Source of the DNA: CAINFV01 sp964409235
GTDB lineage: Bacteria; Chlamydiota; Chlamydiia; Chlamydiales; FEN-1388
DNA length: 11,944 bases
Assembly: GCA_964409235.1 (NCBI GenBank)
Contig: CAYPCN010000029.1
Coordinates: 1 to 11,944 of the forward strand
Direction: 5' to 3'
Made by a program: the position numbers and the translations under genes. Positions 6,315 through 11,944 of this stretch are shown here, one piece after another. The notes beneath the pieces were generated by a model, which was not told where the DNA came from, searched no databases, and was given only the letters and a program-made list of their open reading frames with translations. The stretch's first letter is position 1. Each line of letters begins with the position of its first letter.

Positions 6315-6979
6315 TGCCCATGTACGGTCTTTTTCTTGATCAAGCATTTGGGAAGGGGCTGTTTGCCCTGTTCCATGACGGATCCGTTGTCGAGACGCGC
6401 TGTCTGGAACTGAACGATGCTCGGCAACCATGTGCTATCTTTGGGCATATTCTCGAGGCACATTTTCTTCGTCTTACAGACCTTTCCTTTCTTGCGTGTG
6501 GCGTAGGGCCTGGTTCATACACCGGAATTCGATCCGCTGCTGCTACGGTGAAAGGGGTGGTGTTTACTACGCAGCTGCCCGTTGTGGCGGTTCCAAGTCT
6601 GCTATTGTACGCTCCTCTTGAGGATGGCTCATATCTTGTCACTGCTGATGGAGGGATTGGAGGAGTTTTTGTGCAAGAAATTGAGGTTGTCGATGGCGAA
6701 TGCCGCCTCTCTCCTCCTGAGCTGGTTTCTGTACGGGCGCTCCACAACAAACGACATGCTCAGACAAAGATCATTGCGGCCGATAGTCAGTTTTTATCCG
6801 CTAAAGGTCTCGAAGAGGGGGTGCCGGCGTTGGGCGTCTATCGCGAGACGTCTCCACACACCGCTCTTGCCGCTCGGTTTGCGTGCCAGGAAATGCGAGC
6901 TGGTCGACATTACACAGCAGCACAGCTTCCGCTCCTCTACTTGCGAAAGACCCAAGCCGAGATTGAACGCGGCCTCTGA
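6314..6979 (+). CDS. tsaB: TsaB, tRNA threonylcarbamoyladenosine biosynthesis subunit
   Basis: A 221-residue, ASKHA-fold, YeaZ-type protein. TsaB is the non-catalytic partner of TsaD in making t6A37 on ANN-decoding tRNAs. The diagnostic motif is GVGPGSYTGIRSAAATVKG (63-81), matching GPGSFTGxR. The N-terminal phosphate-loop region (MYGLFLDQAFGKG) is degenerate, as expected for TsaB compared with TsaD. The length fits the family. The start shares one base with the upstream stop (TAATG, 6312-6316), which indicates coupled translation with the HD-hydrolase gene. A second in-frame ATG two codons on could also serve. It precedes rpsU and dnaJ, the order I recall in Chlamydia. tsaD is not in the window. 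Confidence 0.88.
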   Translation: MPMYGLFLDQAFGKGLFALFHDGSVVETRCLELNDARQPCAIFGHILEAHFLRLTDLSFLACGVGPGSYTGIRSAAATVKGVVFTTQLPVVAVPSLLLYAPLEDGSYLVTADGGIGGVFVQEIEVVDGECRLSPPELVSVRALHNKRHAQTKIIAADSQFLSAKGLEEGVPALGVYRETSPHTALAARFACQEMRAGRHYTAAQLPLLYLRKTQAEIERGL

Positions 6980-6984
6980 CAACC

Positions 6985-7002
6985 TTGCGCAATATCGCAA
7001 GA
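6985..7002 (+). other. Hairpin just after tsaB
   Basis: CTTGCG (6985-6990) and CGCAAG (6997-7002) form a perfect six-base-pair stem with loop CAATAT, starting six bases after the tsaB stop. No T-run follows. It could be a weak terminator or a processing site separating the HD-tsaB unit from rpsU. Confidence 0.4.
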
Positions 7003-7023
7003 TTAGGTATCCTTTCTACCAGA

Positions 7024-7051
7024 TTGTGAGGGAATCTAAAGGCGCTATAGT
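7024..7051 (+). promoter_or_regulatory. Probable promoter of rpsU-dnaJ
   Basis: TTGTGA at 7024-7029 and TATAGT at 7046-7051, 16 bases apart, fit a housekeeping sigma promoter (4 of 6 and 5 of 6). Transcription would start near 7058, leaving a 5' UTR of about 45 bases before rpsU. It is embedded in the dyad at 7028-7065. Confidence 0.6.
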
Positions 7052-7065
7052 GAGCGCATTCCCTC
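7028..7065 (+). promoter_or_regulatory. Two-part dyad over the rpsU promoter
   Basis: GAGGGAAT (7028-7035) pairs with ATTCCCTC (7058-7065), and inside it GCGCT (7042-7046) pairs with AGCGC (7053-7057) around ATAGTG. Only six bases (CTAAAG) are unpaired on the left arm. As DNA it could be an operator spanning the -10 box and start point. As RNA, made by read-through from tsaB, it could be a hairpin terminator (CTCTTTT follows) or an rpsU leader structure. The sequence does not decide between these. Confidence 0.5.
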
Positions 7066-7103
7066 CTCTTTTGGAAGGACCAGTTCAATCTAGGATTGCG
7101 TGC

Positions 7104-7286
7104 ATGACCACCGTTAAAATACGACCGGGTGATTCAATTGACAAGGCTCTGCGGGCATTGAAGAAGCGTCTTGATAAGGAAGGGATCATGAAAGCCGTAA
7201 AGGCTCACCGGTTCTATGCAAAGCCTTCTGTAAAAAAACGGGTAAAGTCAAAAGCCGCAACGAAATATCGACGACAAAGATCCTAG
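7104..7286 (+). CDS. rpsU: 30S ribosomal protein S21
   Basis: A small basic ribosomal protein of 60 residues, a component of the 30S platform near the 3' end of 16S rRNA. The sequence begins MTTVKIRPGDSIDKALRALK and ends in a Lys/Arg-rich tail (KYRRQRS), typical of bS21. ATG 7104 is preceded by AGGA at 7092-7095. The frame stays open upstream to 6582 through tsaB, but only these 60 residues are S21, so the long version is rejected. dnaJ follows 58 bp later without a visible terminator, so the two are probably cotranscribed. Confidence 0.95.
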   Translation: MTTVKIRPGDSIDKALRALKKRLDKEGIMKAVKAHRFYAKPSVKKRVKSKAATKYRRQRS

Positions 7287-7344
7287 CCCTTCCTTCTTTG
7301 TACCTCGTTATTTTCCAAGAGATGTATCGACAAGTGGGTGAACG

Positions 7345-8499
7345 ATGGCCGATTATTACGAAGTGCTTGGCGTTGCTCGGAATGCAACTCAGGAAGAAAT
7401 AAAGCGAGCCTATCGAAAGCGAGCCCTCCAGTTTCATCCAGACCGCAATCTCGGTGACCCCGAAGCCGAAAAAAAATTCAAAGAAATCTCTGAAGCATAC
7501 GACGTTCTTGGCGATGAAAAAAAGCGCCAGATGTACGACCGCTATGGCCAAGAGGCTTTTGCCGGAGCTGGAGCTGGCGGTGGCTTTTATGGCGGCGGTG
7601 GATCTGGGTACGCTTCTATGGAAGAGGCTCTACGGACCTTTATGGGGGCGTTCGGTGGAGAGCCGTTTTTCGAAGATATGTTTGGAATGCGTGGCGGTGA
7701 AGAGGTCAGCCGGCGGCAACAAGGGGCGAGCAAGCGCATTACGGTCGCTATTGCCTTCGCTGAGGCTATGTCAGGGGTCGATAAAGAGCTAACGCTGAAC
7801 AATTTTGTCCTGTGTGAGTCATGCGGTGGGCGAAGGACCTCTTCGTCGCAGGGCGTGCGGCGCTGTGGTCGATGCGGCGGTGCTGGACAAGTGTTTGAGC
7901 AGCGAGGGTTTTTCAGCATGTCGATGACCTGCCCTCAGTGCCACGGCGAGGGGCAGCAGATTGTGGACCCTTGTCCTGCATGCCAAGGCGAAGGGCGTGT
8001 CAAAGCCAAAAGAAAGGTTCATTTTCACATTCCTGCTGGTATCGATACAGGGATGCGATTAAAACTCAGTGGACATGGAGATATCGGAGTCGGGGGTGCT
8101 CTTGCGGGAGATCTATTAGTCTATATCAAGGTCGAGCCACATGAAATTTTTGAACGCCAAGGGAATGATATCACCCTTGATCTTCCGGTCTCGATGAGCG
8201 AGGCGACTCTTGGCTGCAAAAAAGAGATTCCCTCCTTCCATCATGGGCATTGCAAAATCTCCATTCCTGAAGGGACCCAGTCAGGGAAGATCTTCCGAGT
8301 CAAAGGCGAAGGGTTCCCGAGTCTTCAAGGTGGCGGGCGAGGGGATCTGCTCGTTCGTATTGTTGTAGAAACCCCAACGGAGATTTCTTCGCGTCAGCGA
8401 CAGCTGTTAGAAGAATTAGCGAAGATAGAGACGTTGGATAATTTCCCGCAGAAAAAGATCTTCACAGAGCGGTTAAAAGAATTTCAACTGACTCATTAG
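7345..8499 (+). CDS. dnaJ: Chaperone DnaJ (Hsp40, type I)
   Basis: A co-chaperone that stimulates DnaK ATPase and delivers unfolded substrates in the cytoplasm. At 384 residues it is of normal length. Domains in order: a J domain (3-68) with HPD at 31-33; a Gly/Phe-rich linker (about 72-115); a zinc-finger region (157-220) with CxxC pairs at 157/160, 174/177, 196/199 and 210/213; then the beta-sandwich substrate domains. The first zinc repeat is CESCGGRR and lacks the final Gly of CxxCxGxG. The start is ATG 7345, with GGGTG at 7336-7340. It lies downstream of rpsU and is convergent with walJ, with only 16 bp between the stops and no terminator visible. No CIRCE/HrcA inverted repeat was seen upstream of rpsU or dnaJ. 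Confidence 0.96.
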   Translation: MADYYEVLGVARNATQEEIKRAYRKRALQFHPDRNLGDPEAEKKFKEISEAYDVLGDEKKRQMYDRYGQEAFAGAGAGGGFYGGGGSGYASMEEALRTFMGAFGGEPFFEDMFGMRGGEEVSRRQQGASKRITVAIAFAEAMSGVDKELTLNNFVLCESCGGRRTSSSQGVRRCGRCGGAGQVFEQRGFFSMSMTCPQCHGEGQQIVDPCPACQGEGRVKAKRKVHFHIPAGIDTGMRLKLSGHGDIGVGGALAGDLLVYIKVEPHEIFERQGNDITLDLPVSMSEATLGCKKEIPSFHHGHCKISIPEGTQSGKIFRVKGEGFPSLQGGGRGDLLVRIVVETPTEISSRQRQLLEELAKIETLDNFPQKKIFTERLKEFQLTH

Positions 8500-8515
8500 T
8501 TCAATTTCGAGTCGT

Positions 8516-9289
8516 TTACAAGACTATTTTCGTGCTCATCTGGTGTTGATGGGCAATATCAATGGAAAGATGTATTCCTCGACATTCTAAGAAAGAATTC
8601 ACCACGCTTTTTGCTGTCTGAGGAGTATTACATTCCGATGATAGGTGGGCGAGGAAGACCTGGCGGAGGTCTGCATGGGAGACATCAGCAATAAGCTTGG
8701 CTGCTTCTTCGTTGGATAAATGGCCCGTTCTACTGAGGACACGTCGTTTATAGATGTCAGGCCTGCTGGAAGCATGCACCATCTCTGGTTCGTGGTTGGC
8801 TTCTACGTAGAGGATATGGCAGTCTTGCAGAGCATGGCGGATGGAACCGGAGATAAATCCAAGGTCTGTGCATAGTCCTATCTTCTTTCCCTCCGCCGTC
8901 ACCGTAAAGGCGATCGGGTCCACGCTGTCATGCCGAATGGAAAAGGGTAAGATAGACATCCCTAGATATTCAAATGGTTCTCCTGTTGTGAAGATCGTGA
9001 AGCGAGGACACTCGCCAATGGTTTCTACGATGGCCTCTGCCGTGGCATAGTTGGCAAAGACAGGGATGTTGTGTCGGAGGGCGAGAGTTTTAAGACCCGC
9101 AATATGATCGTGATGTTCGTGGGAAATAAAAATAGCTCGAAGAGATTCGAGGGGGATGCCCAAGGCATCGAGTCGTGCTGTGAGGGCTTTTGTGCTTATG
9201 CCCGCGTCAAAAAGGACGGTTCCTGTTTCTGTGCGAAGCACAACGGCATTGCCCTTGGAGCCAGAGGCTAGTGGACAAAAGGTAATCAT
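8516..9289 (-). CDS. walJ: Metallo-beta-lactamase-fold hydrolase, WalJ/YycJ family
   Basis: A 257-residue MBL-fold protein. The metal motif SHEHHDH (56-62) gives HxHxDH, and further expected features are LFDAG (D28 region), GHLSNEEAAKLI and LAHLSSECNTP near the C-terminus. This layout matches the WalJ/YycJ single-domain family rather than RNase J or glyoxalase II. The family has been linked to DNA processing and cell-division coordination in Firmicutes; the chlamydial role is not established. The stop of ftsK lies only six bases before its ATG on the minus strand, so it is surely in an ftsK-walJ operon, with its ribosome site inside ftsK. The ftsK/walJ neighbourhood is one I recall from Chlamydia. 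Confidence 0.88.
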   Translation of the reverse strand: MITFCPLASGSKGNAVVLRTETGTVLFDAGISTKALTARLDALGIPLESLRAIFISHEHHDHIAGLKTLALRHNIPVFANYATAEAIVETIGECPRFTIFTTGEPFEYLGMSILPFSIRHDSVDPIAFTVTAEGKKIGLCTDLGFISGSIRHALQDCHILYVEANHEPEMVHASSRPDIYKRRVLSRTGHLSNEEAAKLIADVSHADLRQVFLAHLSSECNTPQTAKSVVNSFLECRGIHLSIDIAHQHQMSTKIVL

Positions 9290-9295
9290 TGGGTA

Positions 9296-11572
9296 CTATT
9301 CAATCTCAGAGTCTTCATATTCATCTCTCATAGCTGCCTCTTCGCTTTTAGGGAAGTGGATCCGCCTCGGCTTTGCGCCTTCTTGGGGGCCGACGATACC
9401 TTGCTGCTCGAGCTGATCCATAATGCTGGCAGCACGGGCATAGCCAATTTTTAGCTTTCGCTGTAAAAAGGTCGTCGAAGCATTGCCAGTGGCCAACACT
9501 GTCATCTTGGCCTCTTCAAAAAGGTCGTCAAGCTCGAAATCTTCCGATATTCCCAGAGCTTCACTTTCGAGTTTTTCTAGGGAACCTATGAGATAGTTAG
9601 GGGGGAGCTGTGCCGTGATCGACTTGATCACGAGGCCGATCTCTTCATCGCGTACGAAGACGCCTTGAGCACGGATAGGCTGCGAGCTGCCGGGCAGGAG
9701 GATGAGCATATCTCCATTGCCAAGGAGCGTCTCGGCGCCAATGTCATCAAGGACGATCTGGCTGTTCACACGGCTGGCAACTTTAAACGAGATTCGGGCA
9801 GGAAAGTTCGCTTTGATAAGGCCGGTAATGACTTCTCGTGACGGCCGCTGCGTTGCCAAGATAAGGTGAATGCCGACAGCTCGCGCCATTTGGGCAATGC
9901 GAGCGATTGGTGCTTCGACGTCTTGGTTGGCGACCATCATGAGGTCGGCCAGCTCGTCAATGATGCCTACAATATACGGAAGCTTGGGGGGGATCGCCAC
10001 ATGGGCGTGCGCCTCAGCCTCTGGGTCGATCTTTCTCTTGTTAAACCCCTCGATATTTCGTTGGCTGGTGAGCCGAAGGAGTTCATACCTCTTTTCCATC
10101 TCTCGGACGAGCCAATTCAATGCTGCTGCTGCGGTGTGCGGCTCCGTGATGACCGGTGCGAGCATGTGAGGCAGTTCTGTATATGGCGCAAGCTCGACCT
10201 TCTTAGGGTCAATCATCAGGAACCGAATCTCATCAGGACGCGTTAACATCAGGATGGACATAACGATGGAGTTGATGCAGACGGATTTTCCAGAGCCTGT
10301 GGCTCCTGCGATAATGCAGTGCGGCATCTTCGTCAAATCCGCAAGGACAAGTTCTCCATTGACGGATTTGCCAAGCAGCATGGGAATTTTAAACGGCGAT
10401 CCTCGCTGCTGATACGCGGCAAAGATCTCTCGGAAGTTGACTTCTTGCGGCGTTTGATTGGGGATTTCAATGCCTACAGCAGCCTTTCCAGGAATCGGGG
10501 CGATGATGCGAATGGACTTTGCTTCCATGTTCAGGGCGATGTCGTGTTCGAGCGTTTTGATCTTGCCGACTTTGACACCGACTGCTGGGTGGACTTCAAA
10601 CATGGTGATCGTTGGGCCGCAGTGGATCTGCCCGACCTTTGCTTCGATGCCGAAGTTCATCAGCGTCGCTTCCAGGAGGTCGGCTTTGTCCTTCAGCTCT
10701 TTTTTCAATTCCGAAACATCGACCTTTTTACTCACGTTGAGGAGGTCGATACTCGGAAGTTGGTATCCTGACAGATCATGAGGTACTGCTTTCTTTTCTA
10801 CTTTGCGAATGGAAATAGCGGTTCTGGCCGCTAACGGCCAGATAGGGTCTGTTTCTTTCTGTCGTCGACCGTCTCCACCTTCTACAAAGGGATCTGTCTC
10901 CTGGCCAAACCGAACAGATCGTTCCGGAGGCTCAGCAAAGAGCAGAGGACTCTCTTCCTCTTTCTCGTTCTCCTCTTTTTTTTGTGAACGGGGTTCTTTT
11001 TTCTCAGGGCGCTGCCATAAAGAACGGATGTCGGCATCAAAAAGAATGAGGAGGCAGACAAAGAGCAACGTAGAAGAGACCAGCGCGGTTCCTACCGTGC
11101 TAAAAAGGCGTTCGAAGTTGACATAGGGAACAAGCCGGTAGATGGCTGCAGCAGGAGCACCGCCAAGGCGAAACTGCCATGCGGACGAGGTGGTGGCTCC
11201 CAGAATGTGAGACCAGGACGATTCAACCTGCGGGAAGAGTACAGCGACAAGGGTGGCGAGCATGGCTAATGAGAAGAGAACGCCAAGCGCTGCAACGACA
11301 TGTCGGCGAGAGCAGAATTCGGCGTCATGCCGTAGCAGGCGCCAGCTCAGCCCTGCAATGCCGAGAAGGCCGATGCCGCTCACTGAGCCAAAGAGAAAGA
11401 GCCAGCCATACGCACTGACATATCCAAATAGTCCAAGAAGGTTCTGATGGGGCTGCTGCACCTGAAACGTCGCCAGTGCAGCGCACTGGCTAAGCACAAA
11501 GGCAGCAAGGATGACCCCAACCAAATCAGGATGGCGTTTAGGATGCCAAAAAGGATACTTCATCTCGGCCAT
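9296..11572 (-). CDS. ftsK: DNA translocase FtsK (SpoIIIE/FtsK family)
   Basis: A membrane-anchored, hexameric ATP-driven DNA pump at the division septum that clears and resolves chromosome ends. At 758 residues it has four N-terminal membrane segments (about 17-36, 55-77, 92-114 and 158-179), then a short charged linker rich in Glu and Lys (about 185-250), much shorter than in E. coli FtsK. The motor carries Walker A GATGSGKS (423-430) and Walker B with FLMIDPKK (D455). A C-terminal winged-helix gamma domain (about 690-738, with GNASTTFLQRKLKIGYARA) would read polar DNA motifs. The frame is open to 11671, but ATG 11572 is preferred: GGGAG lies seven bases before it, and a strong promoter occupies the upstream extension. 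It is first in a two-gene unit with walJ. Chlamydiae lack FtsZ, so how the division role is organised is of interest. Confidence 0.94.
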   Translation of the reverse strand: MAEMKYPFWHPKRHPDLVGVILAAFVLSQCAALATFQVQQPHQNLLGLFGYVSAYGWLFLFGSVSGIGLLGIAGLSWRLLRHDAEFCSRRHVVAALGVLFSLAMLATLVAVLFPQVESSWSHILGATTSSAWQFRLGGAPAAAIYRLVPYVNFERLFSTVGTALVSSTLLFVCLLILFDADIRSLWQRPEKKEPRSQKKEENEKEEESPLLFAEPPERSVRFGQETDPFVEGGDGRRQKETDPIWPLAARTAISIRKVEKKAVPHDLSGYQLPSIDLLNVSKKVDVSELKKELKDKADLLEATLMNFGIEAKVGQIHCGPTITMFEVHPAVGVKVGKIKTLEHDIALNMEAKSIRIIAPIPGKAAVGIEIPNQTPQEVNFREIFAAYQQRGSPFKIPMLLGKSVNGELVLADLTKMPHCIIAGATGSGKSVCINSIVMSILMLTRPDEIRFLMIDPKKVELAPYTELPHMLAPVITEPHTAAAALNWLVREMEKRYELLRLTSQRNIEGFNKRKIDPEAEAHAHVAIPPKLPYIVGIIDELADLMMVANQDVEAPIARIAQMARAVGIHLILATQRPSREVITGLIKANFPARISFKVASRVNSQIVLDDIGAETLLGNGDMLILLPGSSQPIRAQGVFVRDEEIGLVIKSITAQLPPNYLIGSLEKLESEALGISEDFELDDLFEEAKMTVLATGNASTTFLQRKLKIGYARAASIMDQLEQQGIVGPQEGAKPRRIHFPKSEEAAMRDEYEDSEIE

Positions 11573-11653
11573 CAATGTTCTCCCGTGGAGGCTTTTCGAG
11601 CGATTTGCTATGTGGCGTTTTGATTCAGATCGCAAGTGACGCTCGTACACGCT

Positions 11654-11684
11654 ACTATAAACTGAGGTCAACCGCTTTTGTCAA
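11654..11684 (-). promoter_or_regulatory. Strong candidate promoter for ftsK-walJ
   Basis: On the minus strand a perfect -35 box TTGACA (11684-11679) is followed by TATAGT (11659-11654) after 19 bases, or by the overlapping TTTATA (11661-11656) after 17 bases. Transcription would begin near 11645, giving about 70 bases of leader before ATG 11572. Confidence 0.6.
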
Positions 11685-11710
11685 CGCTGCTCAGAGAGGG
11701 AGCCGGAAAG

Positions 11711-11717
11711 AAAAAAA
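11711..11717 (-). terminator. T-run after tRNA-His
   Basis: On the minus strand, seven T residues start two bases past the tRNA discriminator base. No separate hairpin exists; the tRNA acceptor and T arms may serve as the upstream structure. It could end the tRNA transcript before the ftsK promoter at 11684. Confidence 0.4.
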
Positions 11718-11718
11718 G

Positions 11719-11793
11719 GGCGACCGACGGGGTTTGAACCCGCGACTTTTGGAACCACAATCCAACGCTCTAGCCAACTGAGCTACGATCGCC
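11719..11793 (-). tRNA. tRNA-His (anticodon GTG)
   Basis: A complete cloverleaf on the minus strand. The acceptor stem GCGATCG pairs with CGGTCGC (one T-G pair), the D arm is GCTC...GAGC, the anticodon arm is TTGGA-TTGTGGT-TCCAA with anticodon GTG, and the T arm is GCGGG-TTCAAAC-CCCGT. The extra G-1 (11793) opposite C73 (11719), the identity mark for histidyl-tRNA synthetase, is encoded. CCA is not encoded, so it must be added enzymatically. Confidence 0.95.
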
Positions 11794-11811
11794 ATGAGAA
11801 AAACTGCATTG

Positions 11812-11841
11812 ATGCTAGGGAAGAGAGGTTTTTTTCGTCAA
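11812..11841 (-). promoter_or_regulatory. Candidate promoter for tRNA-His
   Basis: On the minus strand TTGACG (11841-11836) and TAGCAT (11817-11812) are 18 bases apart, about 20 bases before the mature tRNA 5' end. A run of seven A residues follows the -35 box. Confidence 0.5.
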
Positions 11842-11880
11842 TATATGGATCGAGCCAATGGAATGCCAGGGCACATGAAA

Positions 11881-11943
11881 TTAGAACAGATTTTTCAAAA
11901 CTTTAGCCCTGTACTCTAAGATGCAAGCGGCAGCGCATTGTCT
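11881..11943 (-). CDS. Possible 3' end of an unrecognised minus-strand gene (partial)
   Basis: One minus-strand frame is open from the right window edge for 20 codons, ending ILEYRAKVLKNLF before TAA at 11883-11881. The other two minus frames stop sooner. The peptide is amphipathic and protein-like but too short to identify. The tRNA-His promoter begins 40 bp further along, so the position suits a gene end. Chance cannot be excluded. Confidence 0.3.
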   Translation of the reverse strand, partial: RQCAAACILEYRAKVLKNLF

Positions 11944-11944
11944 T

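Noticed and set aside
6582..7103. A long open frame giving S21 a 174-residue N-terminal extension
   Set aside because: It reads out of frame through tsaB and across the rpsU promoter; only the last 60 residues match S21, which has its own ATG and ribosome site.
10319..10771. A 150-residue plus-strand frame inside ftsK
   Set aside because: It is the mirror of the conserved FtsK motor on the minus strand and has no features of its own.
11848..11862. A possible third MITE-like end (GGATCGAGCCAATGG)
   Set aside because: Only a few bases agree with the termini, and there is no matching inverted end or core nearby.
11845..11919. A 24-codon plus-strand frame starting MDRANGMPGHMKLEQIF
   Set aside because: It is too short, has no ribosome site, and starts just beyond the tRNA-His promoter; nothing supports translation.

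Overview
The window looks like chromosomal DNA from a member of the Chlamydiae, probably an environmental (Chlamydia-like) lineage. The main evidence is gene order: tsaB-rpsU-dnaJ, ptsH-ptsI and walJ/yycJ-ftsK are all neighbour sets I recall from Chlamydia genomes. Here they are joined in a different overall arrangement. G+C is about one half by eye, which is high for the group. The phylum call is an inference from synteny and protein character; nothing in the window names a species.

Layout, left to right. The 3' end of an unrecognised plus-strand gene stops at 109 and is followed by a terminator-like hairpin with a T-run. rimO (ribosomal protein S12 methylthiotransferase) lies on the minus strand (1550-159). 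A 385-bp divergent spacer follows and holds a small non-coding element with terminal inverted repeats (copy A, 1679-1846). Next is a plus-strand block of a 243-residue unknown protein, ptsH (HPr) and ptsI (PTS enzyme I), the last two overlapping by four bases. A 435-bp spacer then carries a second, oppositely oriented copy of the element (copy B, 4869-5011). After it come an HD-domain dNTP triphosphohydrolase-like gene overlapping tsaB (TAATG), then rpsU (S21) and dnaJ, with an rpsU promoter embedded in a strong dyad. Convergent to these, on the minus strand, are walJ/yycJ (metallo-beta-lactamase fold) and ftsK (DNA translocase), with tRNA-His(GTG) just upstream of ftsK. A short open frame at the right edge may be the end of another minus-strand gene.

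The coding content is mostly housekeeping: ribosome and translation quality (rimO, tsaB, rpsU, tRNA-His), protein folding (dnaJ), PTS phosphorelay (ptsH/ptsI), nucleotide pool control (HD hydrolase), and chromosome segregation and envelope (ftsK, walJ). I see no defence system, CRISPR array or transposase gene.

The most unusual content is non-coding. Two diverged copies of a 143-168-bp MITE-like element can each fold end to end. They have GAGCCA/GAACCA-type termini and apparent 5-bp target duplications (one exact, one 4 of 5). They bracket the unknown-ptsH-ptsI block as inverted repeats. The second point of interest is the palindrome lying over the rpsU promoter.
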